A stretch of 39,137 nt of DNA from a virus. A program made the translations under genes and the position numbers. Location: the IMG/VR virus record IMGVR_UViG_3300013101_000029, positions 1 through 39,137 of that record, one strand, 5' to 3'. Numbering within the stretch: position 1 is the first letter of the stretch; each line of letters starts with the position of its first letter. A model generated the notes under the pieces. That model was not told the origin of the DNA. It ran no database searches and saw nothing but the letters and a program-made list of their open reading frames with translations. Shown piece by piece: positions 14,956-22,589 of the stretch.

Positions 14956-15347
14956 CACTTGCTGCGTGCACAACCTGTCCCACCACAACCACGATTAGTG
15001 AAGGCGTCGCAGTTGTACGACTATCGTCACCAGTTCCGACCACTATCCCGCTGGGTACCGTATTGGTCGAGGACTATGACTGGAACGTGCCGGAGTCTCC
15101 GCAGATAGATATGTGGGGTCACGGTGACTGGAACTCTCCGGAGTTCACCATCATGTATCCGCCGTGGCTTATAGAACAGCAGGGTGCAACGAAGATTACG
15201 ATTCATCGCGCCGACGGTACTCACCTCGCTAGACCCATGACAGTAGACAGACTATTTGCGGTCGCAGAAAGTGGTACCTTCTGGTTGGAGGTTGAGTCTT
15301 TCGGACCCTGGACACTGTGGATAACCGAAGGCGCATCAAAGAAATAA
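14898..15347 (+). CDS. Predicted phage lipoprotein
   Basis: This 149-residue protein has a textbook lipoprotein signal: basic n-region RSRRQTR, hydrophobic FALVGGALAIAL and lipobox LAAC with Cys24. After a Thr-rich linker the mature part is a beta-rich domain with WGHGDWNSPEF and WTLWITEG segments. The product should be anchored on the outer face of the cell membrane. Phage lipoproteins often block superinfection, for example Ltp of phage TP-J34, so that is a reasonable guess. It is the last gene of the plus-strand arm and precedes the convergent inverted repeats. Confidence 0.82.
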   Translation: MVRSRRQTRFALVGGALAIALAACTTCPTTTTISEGVAVVRLSSPVPTTIPLGTVLVEDYDWNVPESPQIDMWGHGDWNSPEFTIMYPPWLIEQQGATKITIHRADGTHLARPMTVDRLFAVAESGTFWLEVESFGPWTLWITEGASKK

Positions 15348-15352
15348 AGGTC

Positions 15353-15392
15353 ATTGTATCGTAAACGGATGATTCTCCGACGACGATACAAT
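15353..15392. terminator. Inverted repeat at the convergent junction (first)
   Basis: Perfect 10-base arms ATTGTATCGT (15353-15362) and ACGATACAAT (15383-15392) flank a 20-base loop, starting 6 bases after the last plus-strand gene. No T-run follows. It is probably part of the terminator for rightward transcription; a palindromic protein-binding site is the alternative. Confidence 0.5.
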
Positions 15393-15397
15393 CAAAT

Positions 15398-15459
15398 GTC
15401 CGACAGTCCGTTGAGGGACTAAATGGTTCCAACTAACCAGCATCAACGGGCTGTCGGAC
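15398..15459. terminator. Long stem-loop at the convergent junction (second)
   Basis: Seventeen-base arms, GTCCGACAGTCCGTTGA (15398-15414) and TCAACGGGCTGTCGGAC (15443-15459), pair with one G-T wobble. The 28-base loop holds a smaller hairpin TGGTT-CCAACT-AACCA. The right arm touches the stop of the minus-strand HNH gene. Read leftward, the stem is followed by ATTTGATTG, a modest T-rich tail. A bidirectional terminator between the two arms of the genome fits best. Confidence 0.6.
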
Positions 15460-15812
15460 TAGTTCTCAACCCACGACTCACACGAATGAGTAGGGTCAAC
15501 CACCTCATCATGGACACGGCACAGATAGTCCGCGTCCCGTAGCTGACATGTCCGGCACGAAACAATGCGGACGTTGCCGGAAACACCAAACTCGACCATA
15601 GCATGAAGCAAATCCCGCTTTAGGCGGGGAGTTTCGGTGCCATGCGCACGCATATGACATAACTTGCACAACGATATCAGATTCCATGCCTCGTCGGGGC
15701 CACCCTGCGAACGGTACTGGATGTGATGAACCTCTACCATTTGAGCAGTTCCACACACCCTGCATCGGGAATGGTCCCGCGCCCTAACCTCGTCGTATAT
15801 CGGCTTAGCCAT
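15459..15812 (-). CDS. HNH endonuclease with C-terminal cysteine cluster
   Basis: This 117-residue protein has an HNH core: CRVCG near the start, EVHHIQYRSQGGPDEAWNL with catalytic His, then CKLCHMRAHG closing the zinc-braced fold. After it, SCRTCQLRDADYLC...HSCESW adds four more cysteines, a second possible zinc unit. I chose ATG 15812 (MAKPIYDEV); a TTG 9 bases upstream is closer to the AGAGG site and cannot be excluded. It is the last gene of the leftward arm and overlaps the RmlD-like gene by 8 bases. It may be a homing-type nuclease or a DNA-packaging accessory; the sequence does not decide. Confidence 0.85.
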   Translation of the reverse strand: MAKPIYDEVRARDHSRCRVCGTAQMVEVHHIQYRSQGGPDEAWNLISLCKLCHMRAHGTETPRLKRDLLHAMVEFGVSGNVRIVSCRTCQLRDADYLCRVHDEVVDPTHSCESWVEN

Positions 15813-16662
15813 AAGAATCAACGAACCTCTTGGCGTCTCCCCCTACATCCTCGGCCATTATCATTCCATTAGGACATGGCTCAAACGTCGAATTCTTCTG
15901 ATGCCCGCCAGCATGACTATAAGAATGCTCTTTCTTATGCTCAGGCAACCACCTCTCCACCCACTCATACCATGTGTAAGTAGACGTATCCTTATACGGA
16001 TACACGTTATGGGCACCGTAATTCAAATGGTAGTTACCGATTGCGGTCGCAACAGTAGGAGCATAGGCAATCATACCCCGCTGGGTTGTCTCCAACGCAG
16101 CACGACGATAAGCAACGCCAGCACCATCCACCCTAACCTCACCTGACTCCATCACCTGAACCGGAGTAGACCGCGGGAACTCACGCCCAAACATCCACGG
16201 CAAACGCAACACAGTATTCCTACGGTCCATTTGCAACACTATACGCTCACCCATGTACAGACTGCGACCGAAGAAAGACGTAGGCTTTGGCGTGGCATTG
16301 CACCCAGCACGATAACCATTGTTACCGAACACCCACACAGACGACAGAAACACGGCAGGGATGCCACGGTCACGGGCAATCATGCTCAGCCAAGTCGGGA
16401 TCATCTCATTAAACGCCCGCATATCTGACTTATGCTCCTCGCTGACACTACGCCGAAGCAAGTCGGGGTCGGTCACCGTTGAGGCAATTACAACGTGCGA
16501 AGCACCTTCGGATTCATTCCAAAGCGCCTCGTACGGATACTGCGCACGCATCACTTCCGACACGTCAACAACGCGACCATCAGTGTGGTCGAAATTCTCG
16601 ACGATTGAATTAGCGAACTCTACCTTCTCCGCAGACGCGAAGACAACCGGACTTCTAATCAC
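15805..16662 (-). CDS. Degenerate RmlD-like sugar-nucleotide dehydrogenase
   Basis: This 285-residue protein resembles the extended short-chain dehydrogenase family that includes RmlD: FNEMIPTWLSMIARDRGIPA, then VFLSSVWVFG (the 'STDYVFDG' strand), then PTSFFGRSLYMGE in place of the 'YGRSKLxGE' helix, and LRLPWMFG after it. The catalytic Tyr and Lys of YxxxK appear as Phe131 and Leu135, and the N-terminal GxxGxxG is not visible, so it may be a pseudo-enzyme or act on another substrate. GTG 16662 is chosen because AGAGG lies 7 bases upstream. It sits between a virion-like small gene and an HNH gene. A surface-glycan or decoy role is speculative. Confidence 0.7.
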   Translation of the reverse strand: MIRSPVVFASAEKVEFANSIVENFDHTDGRVVDVSEVMRAQYPYEALWNESEGASHVVIASTVTDPDLLRRSVSEEHKSDMRAFNEMIPTWLSMIARDRGIPAVFLSSVWVFGNNGYRAGCNATPKPTSFFGRSLYMGERIVLQMDRRNTVLRLPWMFGREFPRSTPVQVMESGEVRVDGAGVAYRRAALETTQRGMIAYAPTVATAIGNYHLNYGAHNVYPYKDTSTYTWYEWVERWLPEHKKEHSYSHAGGHQKNSTFEPCPNGMIMAEDVGGDAKRFVDSYG

Positions 16663-16691
16663 TTCAGCACCTCTCGAAACCAACGATTGCG

Positions 16692-16913
16692 TCAGTCCAG
16701 GTGCAACACTTCCGCCCCGTCAGGCAGTTGCGCCCAACGCACATCAGACGAAGCCGTTACAACCTCGTAAGCAATGTTAGCAAAAACTTCAGGGTCTTCA
16801 GTCGCGCCAACATTCAACGCATCCTTCATCGCATTGTCACCGACGAAGCAAATCCCGTCCTTGCCCCACCGCCAACCTTCTTCACCATTCATAGTGCACT
16901 TCTGCAAAGCCAT
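16692..16913 (-). CDS. Unknown 73-residue protein
   Basis: It starts at ATG 16913 with GGAG 7 bases upstream, overlapping the end of the previous gene's ribosome site. The product is acidic with Trp and Ala/Val-rich strands (GWRWGKDGICFVGDNAM). No family recognised. It lies between a small virion-like gene and the RmlD-like gene on the same strand. Confidence 0.7.
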   Translation of the reverse strand: MALQKCTMNGEEGWRWGKDGICFVGDNAMKDALNVGATEDPEVFANIAYEVVTASSDVRWAQLPDGAEVLHLD

Positions 16914-16916
16914 GTC

Positions 16917-17186
16917 TTAGCTCCAGTAGGCGACGAATACCTCAGAGTTAGTTCCACCAGAACGAATCACTTCTGCGGATTCAATCTCGCCACGAGACAG
17001 CTCAATCATTTCATCAGCAAGAGCAAGCCCAATCACAGCAGTCGGGGTAGCACCAAAGCGAAGCCGAATGCCGTTAGTATCGACATACATGCGTGCGCCC
17101 TGATACCCGGCAGGAGGCGTCAGCCCCGTAGACACGGCACTAACCGACAATTGCTGGTCGCCCGTAGGTGTTCTCTGTTCAATCAT
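16917..17186 (-). CDS. Probable small virion-associated beta-sandwich protein
   Basis: This 89-residue protein starts at ATG 17186 with GAGGAG 6 bases upstream. The pattern GARMYVDTNGIRLRFGATPTA, then LALADEMIEL and EVIRSGGTNSEVFVAYW, recalls a small beta-sandwich family common in siphophages, where a 'iR.r.dG..Pt...G' motif recurs. I infer a structural role, possibly decoration or tail. It follows the endolysin gene by 11 bases. Function is not proven. Confidence 0.65.
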   Translation of the reverse strand: MIEQRTPTGDQQLSVSAVSTGLTPPAGYQGARMYVDTNGIRLRFGATPTAVIGLALADEMIELSRGEIESAEVIRSGGTNSEVFVAYWS

Positions 17187-17197
17187 AAAGCGCTCCT

Positions 17198-18019
17198 CTA
17201 ATTGCAGGTGTGTCCGTGCTTGATCTGAGCATAGAACTTGTCAGCGTCAGCCTTCGACAAGCCTGCGCCCGCACCAAGCAGACCAATAGCATAGTCGATA
17301 TTCGCAGACTCAAACCAATTGATTTCCTTACCGTCAACACCCACGACAACCGCCTTCACGGCAGTAGTAGTCTTGTTTCCATACTTTCCATCGGTCCCGC
17401 CCGTGTCATGGCCGAGCTTCTGTAGCTTCTCCTGCCAATGCTTCACTACTGCGTCGCCGTCAGTTGTATTAAATCCGTCACTGTATTTGCAGAACATAGT
17501 ATCCGGCCTTTCTCCAGGTGTCGGTGATGGTATAGAACTACCGTCTCCCGCTACGGTATTCCAATTGATACCTGTTTTAATGTCATCAGGATGACAGTCA
17601 ATTTGCCAATGCATGTAGTCGCCAAAGTCTCCACCCCAACGCCACACACGTTTCCCGTTTTTCGTTCTGATTGCCTCAACTGCAGCAACCTGCTGGGGGG
17701 TGAAACGACAAAGCGAATAGTTCCGGACTGTGCCACGAACAAACGGGTTGTCCCGTGGGTCGCAATCCATCGCAATGCCTCCAGCCACCGCATGTAAGGA
17801 CAACTTTGAAGTGCCCCCGATGTTGCGACAGTTGTAGCCGCCGACAGATGAGGACTTGCCGTAACCTGTTGCGAACGCAGCTTGACTGAAAGCCTCCGCG
17901 CCTTCCTGAATCAGCTTGCTAATCCTTACGGGATCGCCAAGGACATCAATTACCACCTGCCCGTAGATGGCATCGCATGAGTTCCCCCACCATTCCCTGA
18001 TTGTGCTGGTGTACGTCAT
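17198..18019 (-). CDS. Endolysin: peptidase M15 plus peptidoglycan-binding domain
   Basis: This 273-residue protein cuts peptide bonds in peptidoglycan for host lysis. The N-terminal domain is peptidase M15 (VanY/L-Ala-D-Glu type): zinc ligands His76 in SLHAVAGGIAMDCDP, Asp85 or Asp87, and His137 in DYMHWQID. The first motif carries one extra residue compared with the usual SxHxxGxAxD. A linker near 150-175 (SSIPSPTPGERPD) leads to a PG-binding-1-like repeat (AVVKHWQEKLQKLGHDTGGT, then DGKYGNKTTTAV) and a C-terminal helix pair. There is no signal peptide, so it needs a holin. GAGGAG lies 6 bases before ATG 18019, inside the preceding gene. Confidence 0.9.
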   Translation of the reverse strand: MTYTSTIREWWGNSCDAIYGQVVIDVLGDPVRISKLIQEGAEAFSQAAFATGYGKSSSVGGYNCRNIGGTSKLSLHAVAGGIAMDCDPRDNPFVRGTVRNYSLCRFTPQQVAAVEAIRTKNGKRVWRWGGDFGDYMHWQIDCHPDDIKTGINWNTVAGDGSSIPSPTPGERPDTMFCKYSDGFNTTDGDAVVKHWQEKLQKLGHDTGGTDGKYGNKTTTAVKAVVVGVDGKEINWFESANIDYAIGLLGAGAGLSKADADKFYAQIKHGHTCN

Positions 18020-18273
18020 CGGACGCTCCTCAGACTTGATTGTGCTTTACGCATATACAATTGAACATGACCAACAAGCTCTTCAATACTCTGAAGCGTT
18101 TCCGCGAACCAATACTTGATTTGCTCGTCATCGGTTACGCCCACATTGTACGGGATATGAACCTCTTGAGTCAAAAGAAACTGCCCCACCACACCCGTCT
18201 CTTCGGTGAACTTAATCACCAGGCCCGATTCCTCGAACGCTATACTGTGAACCTTGAATTCTACTTCGTCCAT
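18016..18273 (-). CDS. Unknown 85-residue protein before the endolysin
   Basis: It starts at ATG 18273 (MDEVEFKVHS); AGGAG lies 7 bases upstream and rules out the longer frame. The product is beta-rich at the N-terminus (EFKVHSIAFEESGLVIKFTE) and helical at the C-terminus with a basic tail. Its stop overlaps the endolysin ATG (ATGA). The upstream gene overlaps it by 62 bases. No family recognised. Confidence 0.7.
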   Translation of the reverse strand: MDEVEFKVHSIAFEESGLVIKFTEETGVVGQFLLTQEVHIPYNVGVTDDEQIKYWFAETLQSIEELVGHVQLYMRKAQSSLRSVR

Positions 18274-18493
18274 CCGGTTTCTCCTCTGGTATCTGAGACA
18301 CCGTATCATATTTTACCACATGATGACGTTGCAGATGCCCCGTCCTCTGATTGATTTTATGCTCAACGGACACCACCGTACCCGTGACAAGGAACGACAC
18401 CTGATCGCCCATACCTAGCTGTTCACTGAACTCTAGCAAGCCACCCTTGATTTGCAGTAGCATTCGGTCGACTTCCTCGTTCTCAAAAATCAT
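18212..18493 (-). CDS. Unknown 93-residue beta-rich protein
   Basis: ATG 18493 has AAGGAG 7 bases upstream, so the earlier in-frame start is rejected. The core LGMGDQVSFLVTGTVVSVEH...HVVKYDTV resembles a small single-domain beta fold found in phage replication regions. The C-terminal 20 residues overlap the next gene by 62 bases and look unstructured. Function unknown. Confidence 0.7.
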   Translation of the reverse strand: MIFENEEVDRMLLQIKGGLLEFSEQLGMGDQVSFLVTGTVVSVEHKINQRTGHLQRHHVVKYDTVSQIPEEKPDGRSRIQGSQYSVRGIGPGD

Positions 18494-18926
18494 CGGCTCG
18501 CTCCTTTTTCCACATGTCGTACACAATACGTAATGCGTCGCCCTCAGCAAGTGACAGACGCCGTATCCATGAAGAGTTATCCTCTAGATATATCGCTGCG
18601 TCTGCCTGCGCACGCAGAACGTCATAGGCCAATGCGTCCGGGTCCCTAATGAAACCGGCTATTCGTGCCTTCTCAATATAAAACGGCACCGAATCGACAC
18701 GGTTAAGCCTAACGGGCTGACTCTTCAGGTACTTCACGGTCGCAATCAAATCTGAGAGGTGCCCGCCGGAGAGATAGGCGCGGGTTTCTGTCATACCACC
18801 GTGATATCGCCGTGAGTGCGTGTCTACGCCAAGCTCTTGGCCTACCCAAAGAATATAATCGGGGATCGAAGTGATGTCCCCTTCGCGAATCAACCCGACT
18901 TCGCCTCTTCGTGCGTATGAACCCAC
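18483..18926 (-). CDS. Unknown 147-residue protein after primase-helicase
   Basis: I take GTG 18926 (MGSYARRGEVG), with GGAGG 5 bases upstream; TTG 18938 is the alternative. The protein is mixed alpha/beta with a helical C-terminus (ALRIVYDMWKKERADDF). There is no cysteine pair or nucleotide motif. It lies downstream of the primase-helicase by a few bases and overlaps the following gene by 11, so it belongs to the replication unit by position. No family recognised. Confidence 0.7.
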   Translation of the reverse strand: MGSYARRGEVGLIREGDITSIPDYILWVGQELGVDTHSRRYHGGMTETRAYLSGGHLSDLIATVKYLKSQPVRLNRVDSVPFYIEKARIAGFIRDPDALAYDVLRAQADAAIYLEDNSSWIRRLSLAEGDALRIVYDMWKKERADDF

Positions 18927-18928
18927 CG

Positions 18929-20791
18929 CTACCTCCAAGCCTTATCCGTGATGTACTCGTCGAAGGTGACTGATTGGTCGTGGGCTTTCCATTCGTTCTC
19001 GACCTTACCGAGATTGGACTTGATGTTCGGAACTATCGCGAGAGTAAGCGGAGCGAACAACATCCGTATCTCTTTACCTCCACCACCATGCCTCGACTTC
19101 AATATATCCAATCGGATATCGGCACGGTCACGAAACGTCATCATCTGTGGGTCTTTACCGTCCTGTTGCGAGGGAGCATGAAGGGCGAACACGTAGTCTC
19201 CTGTTTCCTCCACTGCGCCAGAATCCCTTGCGAAATCTAGACTGAGTTTCTCGCCTCGCCTACCTGCGCGTGAAACTTGATGCGGTGCGAATATGGCAAC
19301 CTTCTCACGCTTCGCAATGTTCTTCAATTCCATGATGGCCGCCGTTGTCTGTTCGTATTGCGAACCACCCTTGAAACTACGCGACCAGTATCCCAAGTAG
19401 TCAACGATGAGGAGTTTCGGTCGCATCCCTGTCTCAAATTCGAACTCCTCTAAAAGAAACGGTATGTCTTCAGGCGGAACTCTGTTCTCGTCGTTGACAC
19501 GAAAGAGCTTGAGCTTCTCACCGATCTGTTCATTCGACGTCCACGGTTGACTATACCTGCCGATACGACGGAATCGGTTGGCTATCTCACCCTTCATCTG
19601 CTCCAATGACAGAAACAAAGTAGGCGTATCGTTCCTCGCTATATTCCAGGCGACCTGGGCTGCAAACGCCGTCTTTCCAACCCCTGTTTTCGCAAGCAAT
19701 ATCACGACCTGACCAGGCAGCACCCCTGGGGCAATAATAGAATCTAGGTCCTTGAACCCCAATTCAATGCCGTCCTGGGTTAGCAGCTCCTCCCACTCAA
19801 CCATCGAATTACCGAACGTGAACAGCCGCTTACCGCGTGCGGCATCAATGAGAGCAGAGAACTCCTCAACAGTGTGACCATCTCGCATGAAATAGTCGCC
19901 AACGTCGGTGGGGGTATCATTGGTTACGGTGAGTGACACGATCTTGGCTTTGTCGCCAATCATATCCGCTGTCCGTCGGGCACCCTCAATGCCAGGACGC
20001 TTCCCCGTATGGGGATTCACTGGGTCATGGTCGGGGATTACAAAGACACGCTTCTTGCCGTTGAAATAATGAACCCACAAATCCTTGAAGGCAGAGGCAC
20101 CTGGAACACCAACGGCGGGGAATCCGTACATGTCGAGCATGATTGTGTCCATCTCGCCTTCGCAAACGTATGCCTCGTCGACGTCCTTGATGGCATTGAC
20201 GTTAAACAGGCGTGTTGGCACACCAGGCAAGCCGATAGTCGGCCCACCTATTTGCTTCGCACGCAACTGTGTGATGCGCGTACCCTCAAAATAGGGGATA
20301 ATGATGGCGGGAGCTGACCACATCCCATTTCCGTTGCGTTGTATCAGGCCAGCCTCACGCATTGAGCCAAGGTCGAATCTTTCGAGAAGCTTTGCGCGGA
20401 AGTCTGGCCCCATATAACCCAACCGGAACGCAACGATGGTATCTGCAGACAGGCCACGGCCTTGCAGGTACTTTACGACCTCCGGATAGTCGAACAGGGC
20501 GTCCTCCGCGATTTCAACTGCCACTCGGTAGATACTCGCCGGTTCGTGCTGTCGCACTTTCTCACCGGACTCGGGAGTATCCCCAAACTTTCGTTGCAAA
20601 TCACGGAATCCGCCCTGTTCGTCACAGCGATGACATTTGTAGGCACCGTTCTCCTGGTTCACATAGAGATGACGGTGGGTACGGTTCTTAGAGTCACCAC
20701 AGAACGGGCACCGTATTTGATACTGGTCACGGGATGAACCCGCAGGCTTTGGGTCAGCGCCTTTCGACCGTAGGTATTCCCCTACATTCAT
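18929..20791 (-). CDS. T7 gp4-like primase-helicase
   Basis: This 620-residue protein unwinds DNA at the fork and primes the lagging strand. The N-terminal zinc site is CPFC (28-31) and CHRC (53-56). A TOPRIM primase core follows with CEGEMD (210-215) and VIPDHD (251-256). The C-terminal RecA/DnaB-type helicase has Walker A AKTGVGKT (367-374), LFLSLEQMKGEI as a DnaB motif, and Walker B KLLIVDYLG (Asp464). Both activities therefore sit in one chain, as in T7 gp4. No strong ribosome site precedes ATG 20791. It follows the SSB-like, Sak4 and nuclease genes on the same strand. Confidence 0.95.
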   Translation of the reverse strand: MNVGEYLRSKGADPKPAGSSRDQYQIRCPFCGDSKNRTHRHLYVNQENGAYKCHRCDEQGGFRDLQRKFGDTPESGEKVRQHEPASIYRVAVEIAEDALFDYPEVVKYLQGRGLSADTIVAFRLGYMGPDFRAKLLERFDLGSMREAGLIQRNGNGMWSAPAIIIPYFEGTRITQLRAKQIGGPTIGLPGVPTRLFNVNAIKDVDEAYVCEGEMDTIMLDMYGFPAVGVPGASAFKDLWVHYFNGKKRVFVIPDHDPVNPHTGKRPGIEGARRTADMIGDKAKIVSLTVTNDTPTDVGDYFMRDGHTVEEFSALIDAARGKRLFTFGNSMVEWEELLTQDGIELGFKDLDSIIAPGVLPGQVVILLAKTGVGKTAFAAQVAWNIARNDTPTLFLSLEQMKGEIANRFRRIGRYSQPWTSNEQIGEKLKLFRVNDENRVPPEDIPFLLEEFEFETGMRPKLLIVDYLGYWSRSFKGGSQYEQTTAAIMELKNIAKREKVAIFAPHQVSRAGRRGEKLSLDFARDSGAVEETGDYVFALHAPSQQDGKDPQMMTFRDRADIRLDILKSRHGGGGKEIRMLFAPLTLAIVPNIKSNLGKVENEWKAHDQSVTFDEYITDKAWR

Positions 20792-20816
20792 AGCCCCACC
20801 AAGGGACCCTATTCAT

Positions 20817-21257
20817 TTATCCGAAAACGTCCTTGGCTGACACTGAAGACGGCGACGCGAGAACCTCCACCACGTTGTTCCACACCTTGCCGTTGGCGTC
20901 AGGGTTGCCCTCTTCGACGATGATGCGACACGGATACCCGTAGTAATCCTCTGTCTCCATCGACTCGTCAGGTTCAAACTCACGACCCGCAATAGCGGTC
21001 ATGTAATTCATGGCCTTACAGGACTCGTGGTTAGAGAACTTCCGCGAGGTCTTACCTCGTAGTGTCCACCCATTCCATAGGCCAGGTTCGGTGACCTCGA
21101 AAATCCACCTGTACGCTTCGGCACCCTCACGATTACCTTCGTCGTTCGTGAACTCGTACTCGAATTCAACAATCTCTTTGAGCTTCGCGTTAAGGATTGT
21201 CTGGTCAGGGATTGGATCGAACGTTGACGCCGAATCCGTTGCTGTCATTTTCACCAT
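20817..21257 (-). CDS. Probable single-strand-DNA-binding protein
   Basis: This 146-residue protein starts at ATG 21257 with AGGAG 6 bases upstream. Alternating strands (KLKEIVEFEYEFTND, YRWIFEVTEPGLWNGWTLRG, GYPCRIIVEEGNPDANGKVW) suggest an OB-fold. Small proteins of this kind sit beside Sak4 ATPases and primases in many siphophages and act as SSB or recombination mediators. The assignment rests on predicted fold and context, not on a signature motif. It has one cysteine and an acidic overall charge. Confidence 0.65.
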   Translation of the reverse strand: MVKMTATDSASTFDPIPDQTILNAKLKEIVEFEYEFTNDEGNREGAEAYRWIFEVTEPGLWNGWTLRGKTSRKFSNHESCKAMNYMTAIAGREFEPDESMETEDYYGYPCRIIVEEGNPDANGKVWNNVVEVLASPSSVSAKDVFG

Positions 21258-21266
21258 TAGTTACTC

Positions 21267-22589
21267 CTATTTCTTTGCAGCTTTGCGTGCTTCGCCCAGG
21301 TGTTTCTTGCACAAAACCTTACGGAATCGCACCTGCCCAAGCTCGACTAGCGTTTCATCAACGACCAACACCGGCTCTCCGTCGTCACCAACCACCGGCA
21401 CGCCGTCTTCAAACTGCTGCGTCATCGGGATAGCACCACACGGTTCGCCATCAACATCTGCTTCGCAATGAGGAAGCGCTGCAGGAACTGCACCGTCATT
21501 GCCCTCTTCGTCATCAAGCATTGTCATCGTTTCGGCTGGTGTCTCCGGGACAACATTTGCTGCCTCGTCTTCGGCAACAATCTCTGCTGCTATCTCGACC
21601 ACATCGTCAAGCGGAACACCCGTGGAAGGAACATCTTCTTCAACGTTTTCCACCTGCTTTGCTTCACGCGCAGCTTCGATCTTCTCCTTGATATCTACCT
21701 TGTCCGACCGTTCCTGTTTCTTTTCCTCGACTTCCTCTGGTGTGGGAACACCTGGATGTTCCTCCACAACGGTAGGCTCGGTAATCTCGACGGTGACAGT
21801 AGCCAGTGTTTCATGTTCTGATGCAATCTCTACGCCTCCGTAGATCATGTCGTGCAATACGTCAAAGTCACCAACGAAATCGTCAGTGACCTGATAGATG
21901 TTCGGCAGCTTACCAGAGTGGTCTTTCACCCACCCGTAACGGGGAGTCGGTTCGGTCAGAAATCCTCGTGACGCAGACTTGCGCCCCTTTTCGTCAACGC
22001 TCTCAAAGGCAGAAAGCACCCCGACAATATCAAACCAACCTGGCGCGTCGTCCTTCGTAGCACCCTGCAAGGCAAGCTCTTTGATAATCTGTCCATCGTC
22101 ACCTTCCTGCGTGTTCTTAAGGTGGTACAGAACAATGACATTCATGGGAAGGTCGATGAACGCGTTAACAATGCTGTAGTAAACGTCCGACAGCCAACCC
22201 CAGTCCTGGATATGCCATGCGCCACGGTTCCTGAGCTTCTTGCCCTCTTTTAGCGCACGCTGCAACTCGTCGCCGGTGTCAATGACAACCGTGTCGTACA
22301 ACTCCTGCGCCTCTTCGGTCCTGAGATAGTCAAGAATCTCATGCATCTTATCCTCGACAGGAACTTTCAACTTCCCGTCCTCGACTTCCGGCAGCACCTT
22401 GATATGTGGCATGAACCTGTCCGCAATAGACATGATCCTCGGCTGCTCACGGAAAAAGATATAAATAGGGTTAGGTGCCGTCGAAGAAATCAACGTCTTA
22501 CCTGCCCCTGCCTGTCCACAAATCGCCATCTTGATCTGGCGGCTGTAATCGCCTGCGCCAGTCATTTCTACATCAAAAGGCAAGGTCAT
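21267..22589 (-). CDS. Sak4-like RecA-fold ATPase with C-terminal zinc tail
   Basis: This 440-residue protein is a P-loop ATPase of the Sak4 type, a phage single-strand-annealing or recombination protein. Walker A is GQAGAGKT (25-32) and Walker B VVIDTGDE (101-108). DLPMNVIVLYHLKN fits the following strand and sensor. Beyond residue 250 there is a long acidic, Val/Glu/Pro-rich low-complexity linker, then a C-terminal unit with Cys375, Cys384, Cys427 and His430, a possible zinc ribbon. Usual Sak4 proteins are far shorter. AGGAGG touches the ATG at 22589 directly, and TTG 22583 two codons later has the ideal 6-base spacing, so the true start may be there. Confidence 0.85.
   Translation of the reverse strand: MTLPFDVEMTGAGDYSRQIKMAICGQAGAGKTLISSTAPNPIYIFFREQPRIMSIADRFMPHIKVLPEVEDGKLKVPVEDKMHEILDYLRTEEAQELYDTVVIDTGDELQRALKEGKKLRNRGAWHIQDWGWLSDVYYSIVNAFIDLPMNVIVLYHLKNTQEGDDGQIIKELALQGATKDDAPGWFDIVGVLSAFESVDEKGRKSASRGFLTEPTPRYGWVKDHSGKLPNIYQVTDDFVGDFDVLHDMIYGGVEIASEHETLATVTVEITEPTVVEEHPGVPTPEEVEEKKQERSDKVDIKEKIEAAREAKQVENVEEDVPSTGVPLDDVVEIAAEIVAEDEAANVVPETPAETMTMLDDEEGNDGAVPAALPHCEADVDGEPCGAIPMTQQFEDGVPVVGDDGEPVLVVDETLVELGQVRFRKVLCKKHLGEARKAAKK

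Noticed and set aside
15353-15459. CRISPR or attachment-site reading of the junction repeats
   Set aside because: There are only two unrelated palindromes, no repeated spacer array, no integrase in the window and no tRNA-like sequence.
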